Shown here piece by piece: positions 42,558 to 55,136 of a DNA stretch of 64,000 bases. The stretch lies in contig CM061065.1 in assembly GCA_030762895.1 (NCBI GenBank), forward strand, positions 74,289,676 through 74,353,675. Reading direction: 5' to 3'. This DNA comes from Sophora flavescens. Taxonomy: Eukaryota > Streptophyta > Magnoliopsida > Fabales > Fabaceae. Both the position numbers and the translations under genes were made by a program. Under the pieces are notes generated by a model that saw only the letters and a program-made list of their open reading frames with translations, had not been told where the DNA came from and did not search any database. Each line of letters starts with the position of its first letter. Within the stretch, counting starts at the first letter, position 1.

Positions 42558-44399
42558 CCCTTAGGGGTGACTTGAGTCAGGCTCGGGACGTTAAACAAGC
42601 ACTACTTGGGAGGCAACCCAAGCTAGGTATCCTTTAATTTTAGTTTCTGTCATTTTCATTGATAAATAAATTAAAAAAAAAAAAGAGCTTGATTCGCCAC
42701 GCGAATCCACAGTGGCCGCGCGAGACAGAAGCCCTGAATCTCAGAGGCTTGCTTTCATTTCTGTCTCGCGTCGTGAGGTATACTTTCGCCTCGCGATTCT
42801 GGGCATCATCATCTGTTGGAATTCCAGATTCGCCTCGCGAGATACTACTCGCCTCGTTATTCTGGAAAGTGTGAAAACAATTTTTCCAGATTCGCCTCGC
42901 GAGTGATCTCTCGCCTCGCGAATCTGCACTTAAGGTTTTAATTTGCAGGAGTTCTTCCAGGATGCTATGCAATAGAAAGGAGCCCGTGAGACCAATTGGA
43001 TGAGGAGGCAACCATGGAAACTCGATCAGGGAGCACCCTCTCCTTTCCTCACTCTTGTTTTTTGTTTTTGTTTTTGTTTTTGTTTTTGTTTGTCACTTTG
43101 AATAATTTGAGAAGATCAAGAGGTTTTGTATGAATGATGTGTCGGCAAGCTTGTTGGATCTTAACTAAATTGAGCATAGATTGATTGCATGAATTATATT
43201 GACCATCGATGATTTCCCCCTAGGTTCTGAAATTAGAAAAATTGATCCCCATGTGAAAAATTGAAAATTGAACTTTGAGAATTTTATTGTGATTACTTGA
43301 TTTATGATAAGTTTAGGGTGAGGGGGTGAACACAATGGGAATTGTATCTCGGTCAAACAAATTGCAAAATGTCCAGGTGAGGATTTGAGCCTCCAACTTT
43401 GTTTTTGATTGTGTGAATCACTATTAAGTTGCACTTTCACGAATTTGCTTGAATCTCTTCATGTTTTGCATGTTTATGTGTTGCATCAAATGATTTAGGC
43501 AATTTTCTTTGAATAACTACTTGGCCTAAAGAGAACCATCCCTAATGCATGTTCCCTATTTAGCCCCATTGTGCCTAATTAGCCTATTGTTTCTTGATGA
43601 CCCTATATTAGAAGCCAAAATCTGAAAAACCATGTTAACCCAATCTTAGGATTAGGAGAGCATGGAAGCGTAGCAAGAGAAGGGTTGTGAGGAACTAAGT
43701 TTGGGGTGGCTACAAGGTGGTGTGTCATTTTGGGTTGAGAAAAAGAAAAATAAAGGTTGAAACCCAAGGCAGTAAAAAAAATTGCCAAGGGAAAAGGGGC
43801 AAAACAGAAAAAAAAAAAAATAGCAAGGAAAAGGCTGTAGTCACCCGAGGCAAAAAGAAAAATGAAAAAAGGAATTTGAGTGGAAGATGTGTCAAATGCT
43901 CATGCTCTCTTAGTTCCTAGGGACTTAAGCCTAGTATCCTTGAATATCCTACCCTCAGCCAGGCCCCATTACAACCTTTATAAGACCTTCTGATGTTGCA
44001 TGCATGTTTCGTGGGAACCATTTTTGAGATGAAAATCAAATTCATGGGAAGTGCTCTTGATATGTGTAATTGAGGGAAAAGTTGATAGCCTAGACGAATT
44101 TGAGCGAATGAGTGAAATTTTACATACCCTTGTGAGGAAGGCAGTTGTTTGAAATTGGTGATCTTCCTTTTGTGTGTGACCCTGATCCTCAACTTAGATT
44201 AATGATTGCATGAATGATGAAGTTCTCAATTGTTTAAAGTGAATGAATGTGGGGATTACGTTAATATAGGGGGGAAATCATTGGAGAAAAACTGTTTTGA
44301 GTGCATGAAATTTGTGCGAAATCGATTGATTCCCTTAAGCTTGCCAAGTCTTCAGTCGTTTTTGAGTGTTAGCTTGCTTGGGGACAAGCAAGGTTTAAG
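42558..44399 (+). other. Tat-1 3' noncoding region
   Basis: It contains the clade motif TTGGGAGGCAACCCAAG (42607-42623), a TCGCCTCGCGA array (42690-42930), a (GTTTTT)n run (43057-43092), and A-rich stretches near 43740-43870. Short frames here are not convincing genes. A long region between pol and the 3' LTR is normal for Tat/Athila elements, where an env-like gene can occur; none is recognisable. Confidence 0.75.
42690..42930 (+). repeat. Second TCGCCTCGCGA array, outside the LTR
   Basis: About eight copies, for example ATTCGCCACGCGAAT, TTCGCCTCGCGAG and CTCGCCTCGCGAA, in the 3' noncoding region, the same motif as in the LTR array. Confidence 0.88.
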
Positions 44400-44411
44400 T
44401 TTGGGGTGTTT
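44399..44411 (+). promoter_or_regulatory. Polypurine tract of Tat-1
   Basis: AGTTTGGGGTGTT directly before the LTR start TGATAAGCC. An earlier AAGTTTGGGGTGG copy lies at about 43699. Confidence 0.75.
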
Positions 44412-45913
44412 TGATAAGCCTTTGGCTTATCTAGTTTTATAACTAGATGGACTGTGGTTTTTGTTCAAATTATTCGAGTTCAATCTCGTTTTCGCCCAAA
44501 TTTGGCCTTGTTTTGTTCCTAAGTAGACTTTTACTCGTTCTAGGCATTTTTAGTGGTTTTTAGTCTATTTTGAATAGAATTACGCTTTTTGTGTCTTTTT
44601 ATTGTTTCAGGTTAGAGTGAAGCTCCGGGAGTCAAGGAAAGTCAAGAAATAGTGGAAATTGCCATTCTGGAGATGCTCGCCCCGCGAGTGGATGCTCGCC
44701 TCACGAGTCTGAAGATCAGCTAAGCAGCAACGTCATCAATTCTGTCTCGCCCCGCGAGAATATCCTCGCCTCGCGAAGCATGAAGACCTGCAAGACAGAG
44801 ACCATCACGGCTAAGCCTTGATGAAGGTCACGGCTGTGACAGATTAAGGTTTGAAGTCTCGCCCCGCGAGAGTTTGAAGACCCTGGAAGTCAGAGACCAT
44901 CACGTCCTAGCCGTGATGAAGGTCACGGCTGTGAGAGATTGAAGCTTGAAGACTTGCCCCGCAAACACGCTCTCGCCTCGCTAGAATCCAAATTGAAAGC
45001 GCGCCAAAACTAATGTTCGCCTCGCGAAATATGGTTCGCCCCACAAGCTCCGAGAACCAGAATCCCTATTTATAGGCTGTTTCAGATCATATTGAAGGAC
45101 CCTTGGATACTCCACTTGTTTAGATCAGTTTTAGGACGAATCCTTGTTTCTGGAGCTGCGTCTCCCTTCTCTTTTCTTTTCTTAGTTTATTGTGGAGATT
45201 ATTGCCGATTGTTCGTTTGTTGTCACGGGCATGAGGAACTAATCCCCTCGTCTAGGGAATCAATGAAGCCACCCATGGCGGTATAGTGTTCATGTGATGT
45301 ATGTTCTTCTCCCCTTTTCTCAATTGATGTTTTCCAATTCTGATTTGATTGTGTTGATTATATGCATGCGTGATTAACTAGTTAAACGTGTTGAGGCTGA
45401 TCGGCGATTCATGTTTTAGAATTTGAATTGGGATCACTAATTGAATATTGCACGACAGTGGGTAGGAGATTAGTGCAACCTTATAGGGAACAAGAATTAA
45501 CAGAGTTTGATGATTAGGATTATGAGACCTAGTAAGTAATTAATCCAATCTTTGAATACGTCCTATTGAGCACGACAGTGGATATAGGAGAATTTGGGGG
45601 TCCCGGTTGACATTGTAATTGAATTTAGGGAGGAATACATCATCACTTGGGTACTATGCATGATTGGGTAGGTGAATTTGAGACCCTAGTTATCTTAATT
45701 TCAGATTTTAATACCTTAGCTTTATTTGATTTGTTATTTGAATTGCGATATTAATCTCTCTCTCTCAACCACTTTCCTCTCTTGACCAACGTATCGGATT
45801 TCCCGTGAATTAGAGAATTTGGTAGCCCAATCCCTGAGTTCGACCTCTGTAAATTCTTACCGTGTTTATTTTATTACTTGCGATGACCCGGTACACTTGC
45901 CGGTGACTCAACA
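44412..45913 (+). repeat. Tat-1 3' LTR, 1502 bp
   Basis: Same start and end as the 5' LTR, followed by GACAA. I counted roughly 35-40 differences by eye, many of them CpG transitions in the repeat array. Confidence 0.95.
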
Positions 45914-45918
45914 GACAA

Positions 45919-47113
45919 TATATTCGACCAGTGCAGACTGTTAAGATATCTGCACCATTACCAGTTGCCATACCAGTTGGTGGAGGGGGACCAGCAGCAG
46001 TAGCGATGCCCAATTTGTTTCAGATACAGAGGACCGAACTATCAGAGGGATTGCAGAGAGACTTGGTTGCTTTGTTTGTTGTAAACCAGGTCATCTGGCT
46101 CGTGACTACAGGCAGAGAGTTATGCAGTAGCCGGTAGCTGCTAGTAGAGGGGCCGGAGCAGGCAGAGGTGGAACTGGGAGAGGAGCCCCAGTGTCAGGGA
46201 AGAAGGTGGCCAGACCTCAAGCCACTGGGAGAGTGTTTAGCATGAGGTAAGCGGAATCCTCTCAATTTGTGGATCTTATACATAGTATGTGTTTGATATC
46301 TGGTAAACTCTCGTCAATGTTGTTTGACGCAGGTGCTACACATTCATTTATCTCGCATGGGTGTGTGGATCATTTATAGTTGTATCTGTTTTACCCTATA
46401 CTCTTATTGTGTCTACCCCTACTTGTGATTCTTAGACTACCGTGTGTGTCTGTTTGCAGTGTCCTACAGTTGTTGAAAATAGAATTTTTCTTGTAGACCT
46501 TGTTTGTTTACATATGTAGTAGATAGACGTGATTCTTGGCATGGATTGGCTATCGACTTACCATGTAGTGTTGGACCATGCCAGAAAGACCTTCTACTTT
46601 CTTAAGCCTTCTAGCTTAGTATCTACCAATGAAGGAGTATATATGAGGAGTGATGATTCTCGACAGTACATGATACTTTTCTCAGTGGAAGCTAAGGAGA
46701 CTCTGAGTATAGATTCTATTCCTATTGTGAGAGAGTTTCCTGAGGTTTTCCCTCCTGATGTTCTGGGTTTGCCACCATAAAGGGAGGTAGAGTTCACCAT
46801 ATATCTCAAATCGGGGACATGACCTATCTCGCTAGCACCTTATCGGATGTCAGTCGTTGAGTTGGTTGAGTTGAAGAAGAAGTTAAATGATATGTTGAAG
46901 AAAGAGTTTATCAGATTGAGTGTTTCATCGTGGGGAGCCCCGGTGTTGTTTGTGAAGAAGAAAGATGGGAATGCTAGGTTGTGTACGGATTACAGGCAAT
47001 TGAACAAGGTGACGATTAAGGACAAGCAGCAGTTGCCTACTATAGTTGATCTAATGGATCAGTTGAACGGAGCTTCAGTATTCTCTAAGATCGATATGAG
47101 GTCTGGGTACCAT
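45919..47113 (+). pseudogene. Gyp-3 gag end, protease and RT start
   Basis: It resumes after Tat-1. A zinc knuckle (CFVCCKPGHLARDY) is near 46068-46110. The protease active site FDAGATHSF (D-A-G-A, not D-S/T-G-A) is near 46323 and MILGMDWLSTYHVVLDHARK at 46529. A spacer follows (REFPEVFPPDVLGLPP, stop at 46778-46780), and the RT fingers are in the open frame 46847-47119 (SSWGAPVLFVKKKDG, LCTDYRQLNKV, FSKIDMRSGYH). Cac-2 cuts the RT after GTACCAT. Several stops separate the frames. Confidence 0.9.
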
Positions 47114-47330
47114 CACTAGTGCAAAATAGGTAACAAACAGGTAAGGTTAACATCTGTTAAGTAAAACTTAGACGTTAAAAAGGAGGTGGTGGCAGTTCTG
47201 TAATTATCAGGTTCATTTAAATGACTTTTTCACCAGTTGTGTAAACAACGGACGTAAAAGATGAACTTTTAACGTTAGTTGTATAAACAACTGACGTAAA
47301 AAGTGGCATCAAATTAGAAAGTATACGTTA
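47114..47330 (+). repeat. Left terminal and subterminal repeats of Cac-2
   Basis: CACTAGTG (itself a palindrome) is followed by spaced units such as TTTTAACGTTAGTTGT and ACAACTGACGTAAAAAG. The next 800 bp (47331-48200) hold a pyrimidine-rich leader and introns, with no other gene. Confidence 0.88.
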
Positions 47331-50300
47331 CACATAAACCTGCGCGCCTTCCTTCTTCACACTGTACTTTCACTACTCTCTGCCTCTCTTCTGCCCTAAC
47401 CCTTGTCAAGCACCATGACCGCGACCGAGGTCTTCTCCAACACCACCGCTGCGAGTTCTTCTATGCCACCAACGCGACAGTATTCTCCGGTGAGTCATCT
47501 TCTCCCTACTCTTCTCTCTTCTCTCTTATCTTCTATATCATTTAATGGTACTTTTCTTTCTCATTTAAGTTTCTCCTTCACTCCCCTTCACCACGGAGTC
47601 CTAACAGAATCCACTCTCCTTCACCACTGAGCCCTAACAGAAGCGACTGTATTCTCTGGTAATGCCCTAACTTTGTGAACTGTGTGAAAATATGTCAGAG
47701 TCTTTGTCTCTTTTTCATCTTTCTGATAAATGGTTTGTAAATAGCAATGTTGAAATAGTCATGTGGTATAAGTTGTGTTATTGTGTTTATCTATGTAATA
47801 CGTATGGAGGGTATTTTTTTGATAACTAGTAATTGATGGAGTTTGATAATGGTGATAGGGAATTTTAATTTGTTAAGGTTCATAAAGCCAGTAGGAAAAC
47901 CATGTGTTTGAAATGGTGCTTGGACTCTGATAAGTTATTTTCTACAGTTTACATATGGCTGCTAAAGAGACTAATCTATTGTTATAAAATTTAAAAACTT
48001 GGTCGATAGTTTGAGAATATATGCAAAATGTTCACTAAAGAGAGGGATAGGAACTTCATTTTTTATGGAATGCCTAATAGTAACAGAATGTTCTATTGTC
48101 CTTGTGTCAAGTGTTAGAATACGAGGAAATGTATTTATCTATTTATCTTTATCTTTAGTTATCCATGTTAAAAAAAACAAATTTTAATATTTACCATTTC
48201 AAACAGGCATACACATGGATCATTCAGACCCACATGCACGGGAGAACACTATGGGGCCTACGCAGGACACTATGGGGACTATGCCTAATGATACTGTAAG
48301 TTTACATGTTATATACTATCTTTATTCTTTATTTATAATGTAGGTTTAAGTTCTTTATATATCCTTTATTTATTCTTGTTATACATAACCCTCTAATTCG
48401 ACATTTTTTTGTCCAAACAGACATCACAGTCTCGGAAGAAACAGAGTAGAGAAGCCACGTCATTGAAGAAGTTAGAGAAGGCTAGGCAAAGCGGTCAGAC
48501 TCTTGAGGTGTCCTTTGATGCTAAACTAAAGCCCCAGGGCCCCCGTGCTAGAGAATTTAAATCGTGGGTGATTCTACAAACCAAGCAGCACGTTAGCATC
48601 CTATAAAACCATTGGAATGAGTTCCACAGAACTTTAAGGATCAGATTTGGGAGGCTATCACGGTGTTTTACTTTTACATTCTTTTTATGCACATTATTAA
48701 ATAATTATTCGAGTTCTAATTCATCCTGTTTGTTATGTATTTAATGTGTAGGTAGCTTGAACCGTGCAGAATGACGAGCATCATGGGGCGAAATGGCTCT
48801 CATTGCGGGTAAGGCGCTGGAGTGGGTTCACGCATTATCTTACTAGGCACTATGTTTCTGGGAGGAAGAAGCTTGATAAGGTGTTCTTGGATTACCCTTG
48901 GATTGATAGGGATACGTGGGATAAATTTGTTAGCATTCGACATGGGGACACATTTCATGTTAGTTGAAGAAGTTAATTTATTTATGCTTCATAGAGATCA
49001 TTTAAGTAAAGAAATTAAATGTATTTAACTCAATTAATTATGTGTTTTTGTTTAAACAAGCTAAGGCAGAGATAAGTAGGCAGAATCAAGCTAAGAACGT
49101 CCACACCCACACCTTGTCTCAGGGTGGGTACGCCATTAGGATTGACGAGATGATGGCGGAGAAGCTTAGGGCGAAGCAGGAGGAACTGGCTACGAGGATA
49201 GCAGCTGGAGAGGTGCCTGAGGGCACACCTGTTGATCCTCTGTCTCCTATCCCGTGCGAGGATGTTTTGTTGGCTGGTCGAATGACAAAGAAAGGCTATT
49301 TTAAAGCTAAAGCCACTCGCGATGTGGACGATAAGATTGTAAGTAACTACCTATATGCATTTATAGTTGATATTTGTATATGGTTGATATTTTTATGGAA
49401 CACCTTTCTCTTCCACGTTTTTTCAATTCTTCATTGTAGATGGAGCTTAAGGAAAAATGCTCCCAGGGCTCGTTCGTTCCTTCTGGATGCCGGGACATAT
49501 TGCTCACTGCTATAGGCAAGGACGACCATCCTCGTCGGGTGATCGGCGTTCCAGAGACAGTGGGCATCGAAGAATATTATGGCAAGTCTACTTCATGAAG
49601 GCGGGTCATCGATGAGGCTGCACTTACAGACCAGCTAATGAGCTGCTTCTTATCCGACCCAGATTTCAAGCAGACGCTTTTTAGAGAGATTGCCTCCATG
49701 GGTTCCCCAGACACCGCGGGAGCTTCCAAACCTTCACATGTGTGCACAAAAGAGAGCTATAATAGGACACATGTAGATGTGGATGAGTTCCTAGAGAGGG
49801 AGTGGGAGTTGGAGGTCTGACGCCGTGAGCTTGAGTGTGAAGCGAAATGGCGGGAGTTTAAGCTGGCACAGCGGAAACTCGAGTTAGCACGGAAGATATA
49901 TATTCATTATTAATGTCCAAATTTGTCAGTTAATTACTTTTTTTTTTTAAATTATCAACAACTTATATACCTGATTTATTTAATATTTAAGGCAAAGGCG
50001 GGTAAGATTTCTCTCATGACACGGTTGTTCTCGATTGGTGAGGATTATGCGCTTGTGCTTTTTCAATGGGAGTTGGAGCATGATGGTTGACTGGAACGCC
50101 CACTTCATGAGCATGAGCTTGGATTTATATTCAGTAGTGACGATATTTGGTATTTTTGTAATGATGGCCTGCAACTATCCACCGCGGTTGTGAGTCTTTG
50201 GTTGACGTAAGTATGATTTATAATTTTATAATTAATTCAATTTATATATTTTATTTGAATTTTATGATTTACTATATTCATATCGTAGGCATCTCCATCG

Positions 50301-51754
50301 ACTTCAACTCGAGAGGGGTGACAACCTATTCGACTTCTTAGAGCCCTACTCCCTTCAGCCTGAATTCTTTGACAATAACAACGAAGTCACAATGTACTTA
50401 ACGAGATTACTAGGAGGTGATGATCACAAGGAGCTCTATCTGGCACTGTACATAATGAACAGGCATTGGCAGTTGCTCCTAATTCATCTTGCCAGGCATA
50501 CTGTCATCTTCCTATACTCTCTCCACAATAACCTGTAACGAGAGGTGGTGGAACCTATCAATGGGTTAGTAATTAATCTTCTATTTAATTTAAGTTTTAT
50601 AATTTACACTAGGGTAAAATAGGTAATAAACAGGTAAGGTTAACGTCTGTTAAGTAAAACTTAGACGTTAAAAAGGAGGCGGTGGCAGTTCTTTAATTAT
50701 CAGGTTCATTTAAATGACTTTGTACATCAGTTGTTTAAACAACTGACATAAAAAGTGACGCGGTTCACCTTTTACGTCAATTGTTTAAACAACTGACGTT
50801 AAAAGTTAATCTTTTACGTCATTTGTTTATACAACAAATGTAAAAGATGACCTTTTAACGTCATTTGTACAAACAACTGACGTAAAATATGGAATCAAAT
50901 TAGAAAGTATACATTACATATAAACCCGCGCGCCTTCCTTCTTCACCCTGTACTTTCACTACTCTCTGCCTCTCTTCTGTCCTAACCCTTGTCAAGCACC
51001 GTCACCACGACCGAGGTCTTCTCCACCACCACTGCTGCGAGTTCTTCTCCGCCACCACTGCGACAATATTCTCTGGTGAGTCATATTCTCCTTACTCTTC
51101 TCTCCTCTCTTCTCTCTTCTCTCTTATCTTCTATCTCATTTAAGGGTACTTTTCTTTCTTATTTAAGGTTCTCCTTCACTCTCCTTCACCACTGACCCCT
51201 AACAGAATCCACTCTCCTTCATTCACCACTGAGCCCTAACAGAAGCGCATGTATTCTCTAGTAATGCCTTAACTTTGTGAACTGTGTGAAAATACGTCAG
51301 AGTCTTTATAAGTTTTGTTATTGTGTTTATCTATGTTATATGTATGGAGGGTATTTTTTTGATAACTGGTATTTGATATAGTTTGATAATGGTGATAGGG
51401 AATTTTGATTTGTTAAGGTTCATAAAACCAGTAGGAAAATCATGTGTTTGAAATGGTGCCTGGACTCTGATAATTTATTTTCTACACTTTACATATGGCT
51501 GCTAAAGAGACTAATCTATTGTTCCAAAATTTCAAAACTCGGTTGATAGTCCGAGAATATATGCAAAAAATTCACTAAAGATAGGGATAGGAACCTCATT
51601 TTTAATGGAATGCCTAATAGTAACGGAATGTTCTATTGTCCTTGTGTCAAGTGTTTGAATGCGAGGAAATGTATTTATCTATTTATCTTTATCTTTAGTT
51701 ATCCTTGTTAAAAAAACATATTTTAATATTTACCATTTCTGAACAGGCATACAC

Positions 51755-54743
51755 ATGGATCACTCGGACCCGCATGCACGGGAGGATACTATGGGGCCTA
51801 CGCAGGACACTATGGGGCCTACGTAAGACACTCTGGGGACTATGCCTGATGATACTGTAAGTTTACATGTTATATACTATCTTTATTCTTTATTTATAAT
51901 GTAAGTTTAAGTTCCTTATATATTCTTTATTGATCCTTGTTATATATAACCCTCTAATTTAACAATTTTTTTCGTCCAAACAGACATCACAGTCAATGAG
52001 GAAACGGGGTAGAGGAGCCATGCCATTGAAGAAGTTAGAGAAGGCTAGAAAAAGTGGTCAGGCTCTTGAGGTTTCCTTTGATGCTAAACTAAAGCCCAGG
52101 GCCCCCCGTGCTAGAGAATTTAAATCGTGGGTGATTCTACAAACCAAGCAGCACGTTAGCATCCTATACAACCATTGGAATGACGTTCCACAGAATGTTA
52201 AGGATCAGATTTGGGAAGCTATCACGGTATTTTACTTTTACATTCTTTTGATGTACATTATCAAATAATTATTCGAGTTCTAATTCATCCTGTTTGTTAT
52301 GTATTTAATGTGTAGGTAGTTTGTACCGTTCCGAATGACGAGGATCATCGGGCGAAATGGCTCTCATTGGGGGCAAGGAGCTGGAGTGGTTTCAAGCATG
52401 ATCTTACTAGGCACTATGTATCTGGGAAGAAGAAGCTTGATAATATGTTCTTCGATTACCCCTGGATAGATAGGGAGATGTGGGATAAATTTTTTAGCAT
52501 TCGACATGGGGACATATTTCAGGTTAGTTGATGAAGTTAATTTATTTATGCTTCTTAGATAACATTTAAGTAAAGAAATTAAATGTATTTAACTCTATTA
52601 ACTATGTGTTTTTGTTTAAACAGGATAAGGTAGAGATGGGTAGGCAGAATCAAGCTAAGATCGTCCACACCCACACCTAGTCTCAGGGTGGGTACGCCAC
52701 TAGGATTGACGAGATGATGGTGGAGAAGCTTAGGGTGAAGCAGGAGGAGCTGGCTGCGAGGGTAGCAGCTGGAGAGGTGCCTGAGGGCACACCTCTTGAT
52801 CCTCCGTCTCCTATCCCGCGCAAGGATGTTTGGTTGGCCGGCCGAATGACAAAGAAAGGCTCTTTTAAAACTGAAGCACTCGCGATGTGGCAGATAAGAT
52901 TGTAAGTAACTACCTATATGCATTTATAGTTGATATTTGTTTATGGTTGATAGTTTTAAGGAACACCTTTCTCTTACATGATTTTTCAATTCTTCATTGT
53001 AGATGGAGCTTAAGGAAAAATGCTCCCAGGGATCATTCGTCCTTTCTGGATGCCGGGACATATTGCTCACTGCTCTAGGCAAGGACGACCATCCTGGTCG
53101 GGTGATCGGTGTTCCAGAGACGGTGGGCATCAAAGAATATTATGGCAAGTCTACTTCACGAAGGTGGGTCGTCGATGAGGCTGCACTTACAGAAACCATT
53201 ACACAAAAGCTCCTTTCCGACCCTATCATTACAGACCAGCTGATGAGCCGCTTCTTATCCAACCCAGATTTCAAGCAGGAGCTTTTTAGGGAGTTTGCCT
53301 CCGTGGGTTCCCAGGACACCACGGGAGCTGCCAGCCCTTCACATGTTAGAACAAAAGAAAGATATAATAGGACACATGTGGATGTGGATGAGTTGGCAGA
53401 GAGGGAGCGGGAGGTGGAGGTCCGATGTCGTGAGCTTGTGTGTGAAGCGAAATGGTGGGAGTTTGAACTGGCGCAGCGGGAGGTCGAGTTGGAACGGAAG
53501 GTATATATTCATTGTTAGTGTCCAAATTTGTCAATTAATTACTTATGTTTTTTTTAATTATCGAAAACTTTTTTATCTAATTTATTTAATATTAAAGGCA
53601 AAGGCGGGTAAGATTTCTCTCATGACTCGGTTGTTCTTGATAGATTGGCACGCCCACTTCATGAGCATGTGCTTGGATTTATATTCAGTGGTGGCGATAT
53701 TGGGTATTTGTGCAATGATGGCCAGCAACTATCCACAACGGTTGTGAGTCTTTGGTCGATGTAAGTATGCTTTATAATTTTATAATTAATTCAATTTAGA
53801 TATTTTATTTGAATTTTATGATTTACTATAATCATATCATAGGCATCTCCATCGACTTCAACTCGAGAGGGGTGACAACCTATTCGCATTCTTAGAGCCC
53901 TACTCCCTTCAGCCTGAATTCTTTGACAATAAAAAAGAAGTCACGGAGTACTTAACGAGATTACTGGGAGGTGATGATCGCAAAGAGCTATATCTGGCAC
54001 CGTACATAATCGACAACCATTGGCAGTTGCTCGTAATTCATTTTGCCAGGCATAATGTCATCTTCATGTGCTCTCTCCACGGGGACTCATCACGGGAGGT
54101 GGTGGAACCTATCAATAGGTGAGTAATTAATCTTTTATTTAATTTAAGTTTTAACGTTTGTTTTTATTTAACAAACATGATGAATTGGTTAATTGACATG
54201 AATATTGTGTTTATGATAGTGGCTCAAGACTTGTAGTTTGAGTTGTGCCAACGGGAGAAGTAGGACTCCTAAGTCTAAAGAAAATCCTGATTGGATTATC
54301 CTCAAGGTTGGTAGTCTGTTAAATAGTATATAATATTAGAATTACTAATTACTAATTCCAAATATATATGTTTATTTAACTGACATTAAATTTCATTTCT
54401 TTCGTAGTCTCGATATCAGCTAGACGGTTGGTCGTGTGGATATTATGTAATGCAACATATGCTGAACATAGTCTTCACATCTATTACGGAAGGATGGAAG
54501 AGGGTATCAATACTTAATTAAACAACTTATTTATTTAGATATTATAGTTTTCATTTTCATTGCGTTAATTAATGTTACCGTTATTTATTTGAACGTGTGC
54601 AGGCTTTTAACAGCGACCAATCTCCTCTAAACAAAAAAGAGTTCAAAGACTTGAGCACGTGTTTAACAAAAGTTTTATTCAACTATGCTAAAGAGAAAGG
54701 ATTGCCCCTAAGTATACCTCAGGAGTATATAGAAGATGTGTAG
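51755..54743 (+). pseudogene. Cac-3 TNP1-like and Ulp1-like fusion gene, ten exons
   Basis: Exons: 51755-51856, 51984-52226, 52316-52522, 52624-52901, 53003-53500, 53598-53760, 53843-54118, 54220-54306, 54408-54505, 54603-54743. Exon 2 gives MRKRGRGAMPLKKLEKARKS and ILYNHWNDVPQNVKDQIWEA; exon 5 a Glu/Arg-rich probable coiled coil (ELAEREREVEVRCRELV). The C48 domain has His in DNHWQLLVIH and Cys in QLDGWSCGYYVMQHML, with the Asp position again replaced (FMCSLHGD). TAA in exon 1 and TAG in exon 4 would truncate it, unless exon 1 uses the earlier donor CGTAAG. In En/Spm the TNP1 homologue binds subterminal repeats; the protease role in transposition is unknown. Confidence 0.85.
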
Positions 54744-54959
54744 TTAGTAATTAGTATAGAAACTTATATGTGGGTGTGTAGTAATTAGTATGTTTTTTAT
54801 CCCCCCGTTTGTTCCTTAATTTGTATATATATACTTTTATTTTATTAATGAAATATAAGTGAAATATTAGACTGTTACTAGACTGTTTACTGGACTGGAT
54901 TGTTTACTGAATGCAAGGATAGTTGGGGGAAGAGATATATTGTAACAGATTTTAAAAAA

Positions 54960-55136
54960 AAAACAAAGCCTTTAACGTCAGTTGTTTAGTACAACTGACG
55001 TTAAAAGTGTACTTTTAACGTCAGTTTTGAACTGACGTAAAAAGTTACACTTTTAACGACAGCCCCAATAACGTCAGGATTTTTTGGACGTCAAAAATCA
55101 AATTGACTGACGTAAAAAGCACTTCTCGCACTAGTG
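54960..55136 (+). repeat. Right subterminal repeats of Cac-3
   Basis: Paired units such as CTTTAACGTCAGTTGTTTAG and TACAACTGACGTTAAAAG, ending GTAAAAAGCACTTCTCGCACTAGTG when read in parts to the tip. Confidence 0.88.

Larger units (their letters stand above)
37893..45913 (+). mobile_element. Tat-1: Tat/Athila-type gypsy element, RT to integrase deleted
   Basis: Complete at both ends: LTRs 37893-39398 (1506 bp) and 44412-45913 (1502 bp), with perfect GACAA at 37888-37892 and 45914-45918. Length is 8021 bp. The primer site matches Asp tRNA, and gag has the PSDTENNPKNH and AITIRSGK phrases of this clade. RT, RNase H and most of integrase are missing, joined in frame. The LTRs look about 97-98% identical by eye, so this is one of the younger insertions. 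Confidence 0.94.
50607..55136 (+). mobile_element. Cac-3: sister CACTA element inserted in Cac-2
   Basis: Ends CACTAGGGTAAAATAGG (50607; the left terminus has TGC to GGT changes) and ..CTCGCACTAGTG (55136). TTA is duplicated at 50604-50606 and 55137-55139, in the intron between exons 7 and 8 of Cac-2. Length is 4530 bp, nearly colinear with Cac-2 minus Cac-3. No TNP2 coding sequence is visible. Confidence 0.94.

Noticed and set aside
42558..44411. An env-like gene of Tat-1
   Set aside because: Frames are under 125 codons, with no signal peptide plus membrane segment pattern. The longest lies on the wrong strand over the repeat array.
53843..54743. A host SUMO protease (ULP1) gene
   Set aside because: The exons lie inside precise CACTA ends with target duplications and are continuous with transposase-type exons in two copies.
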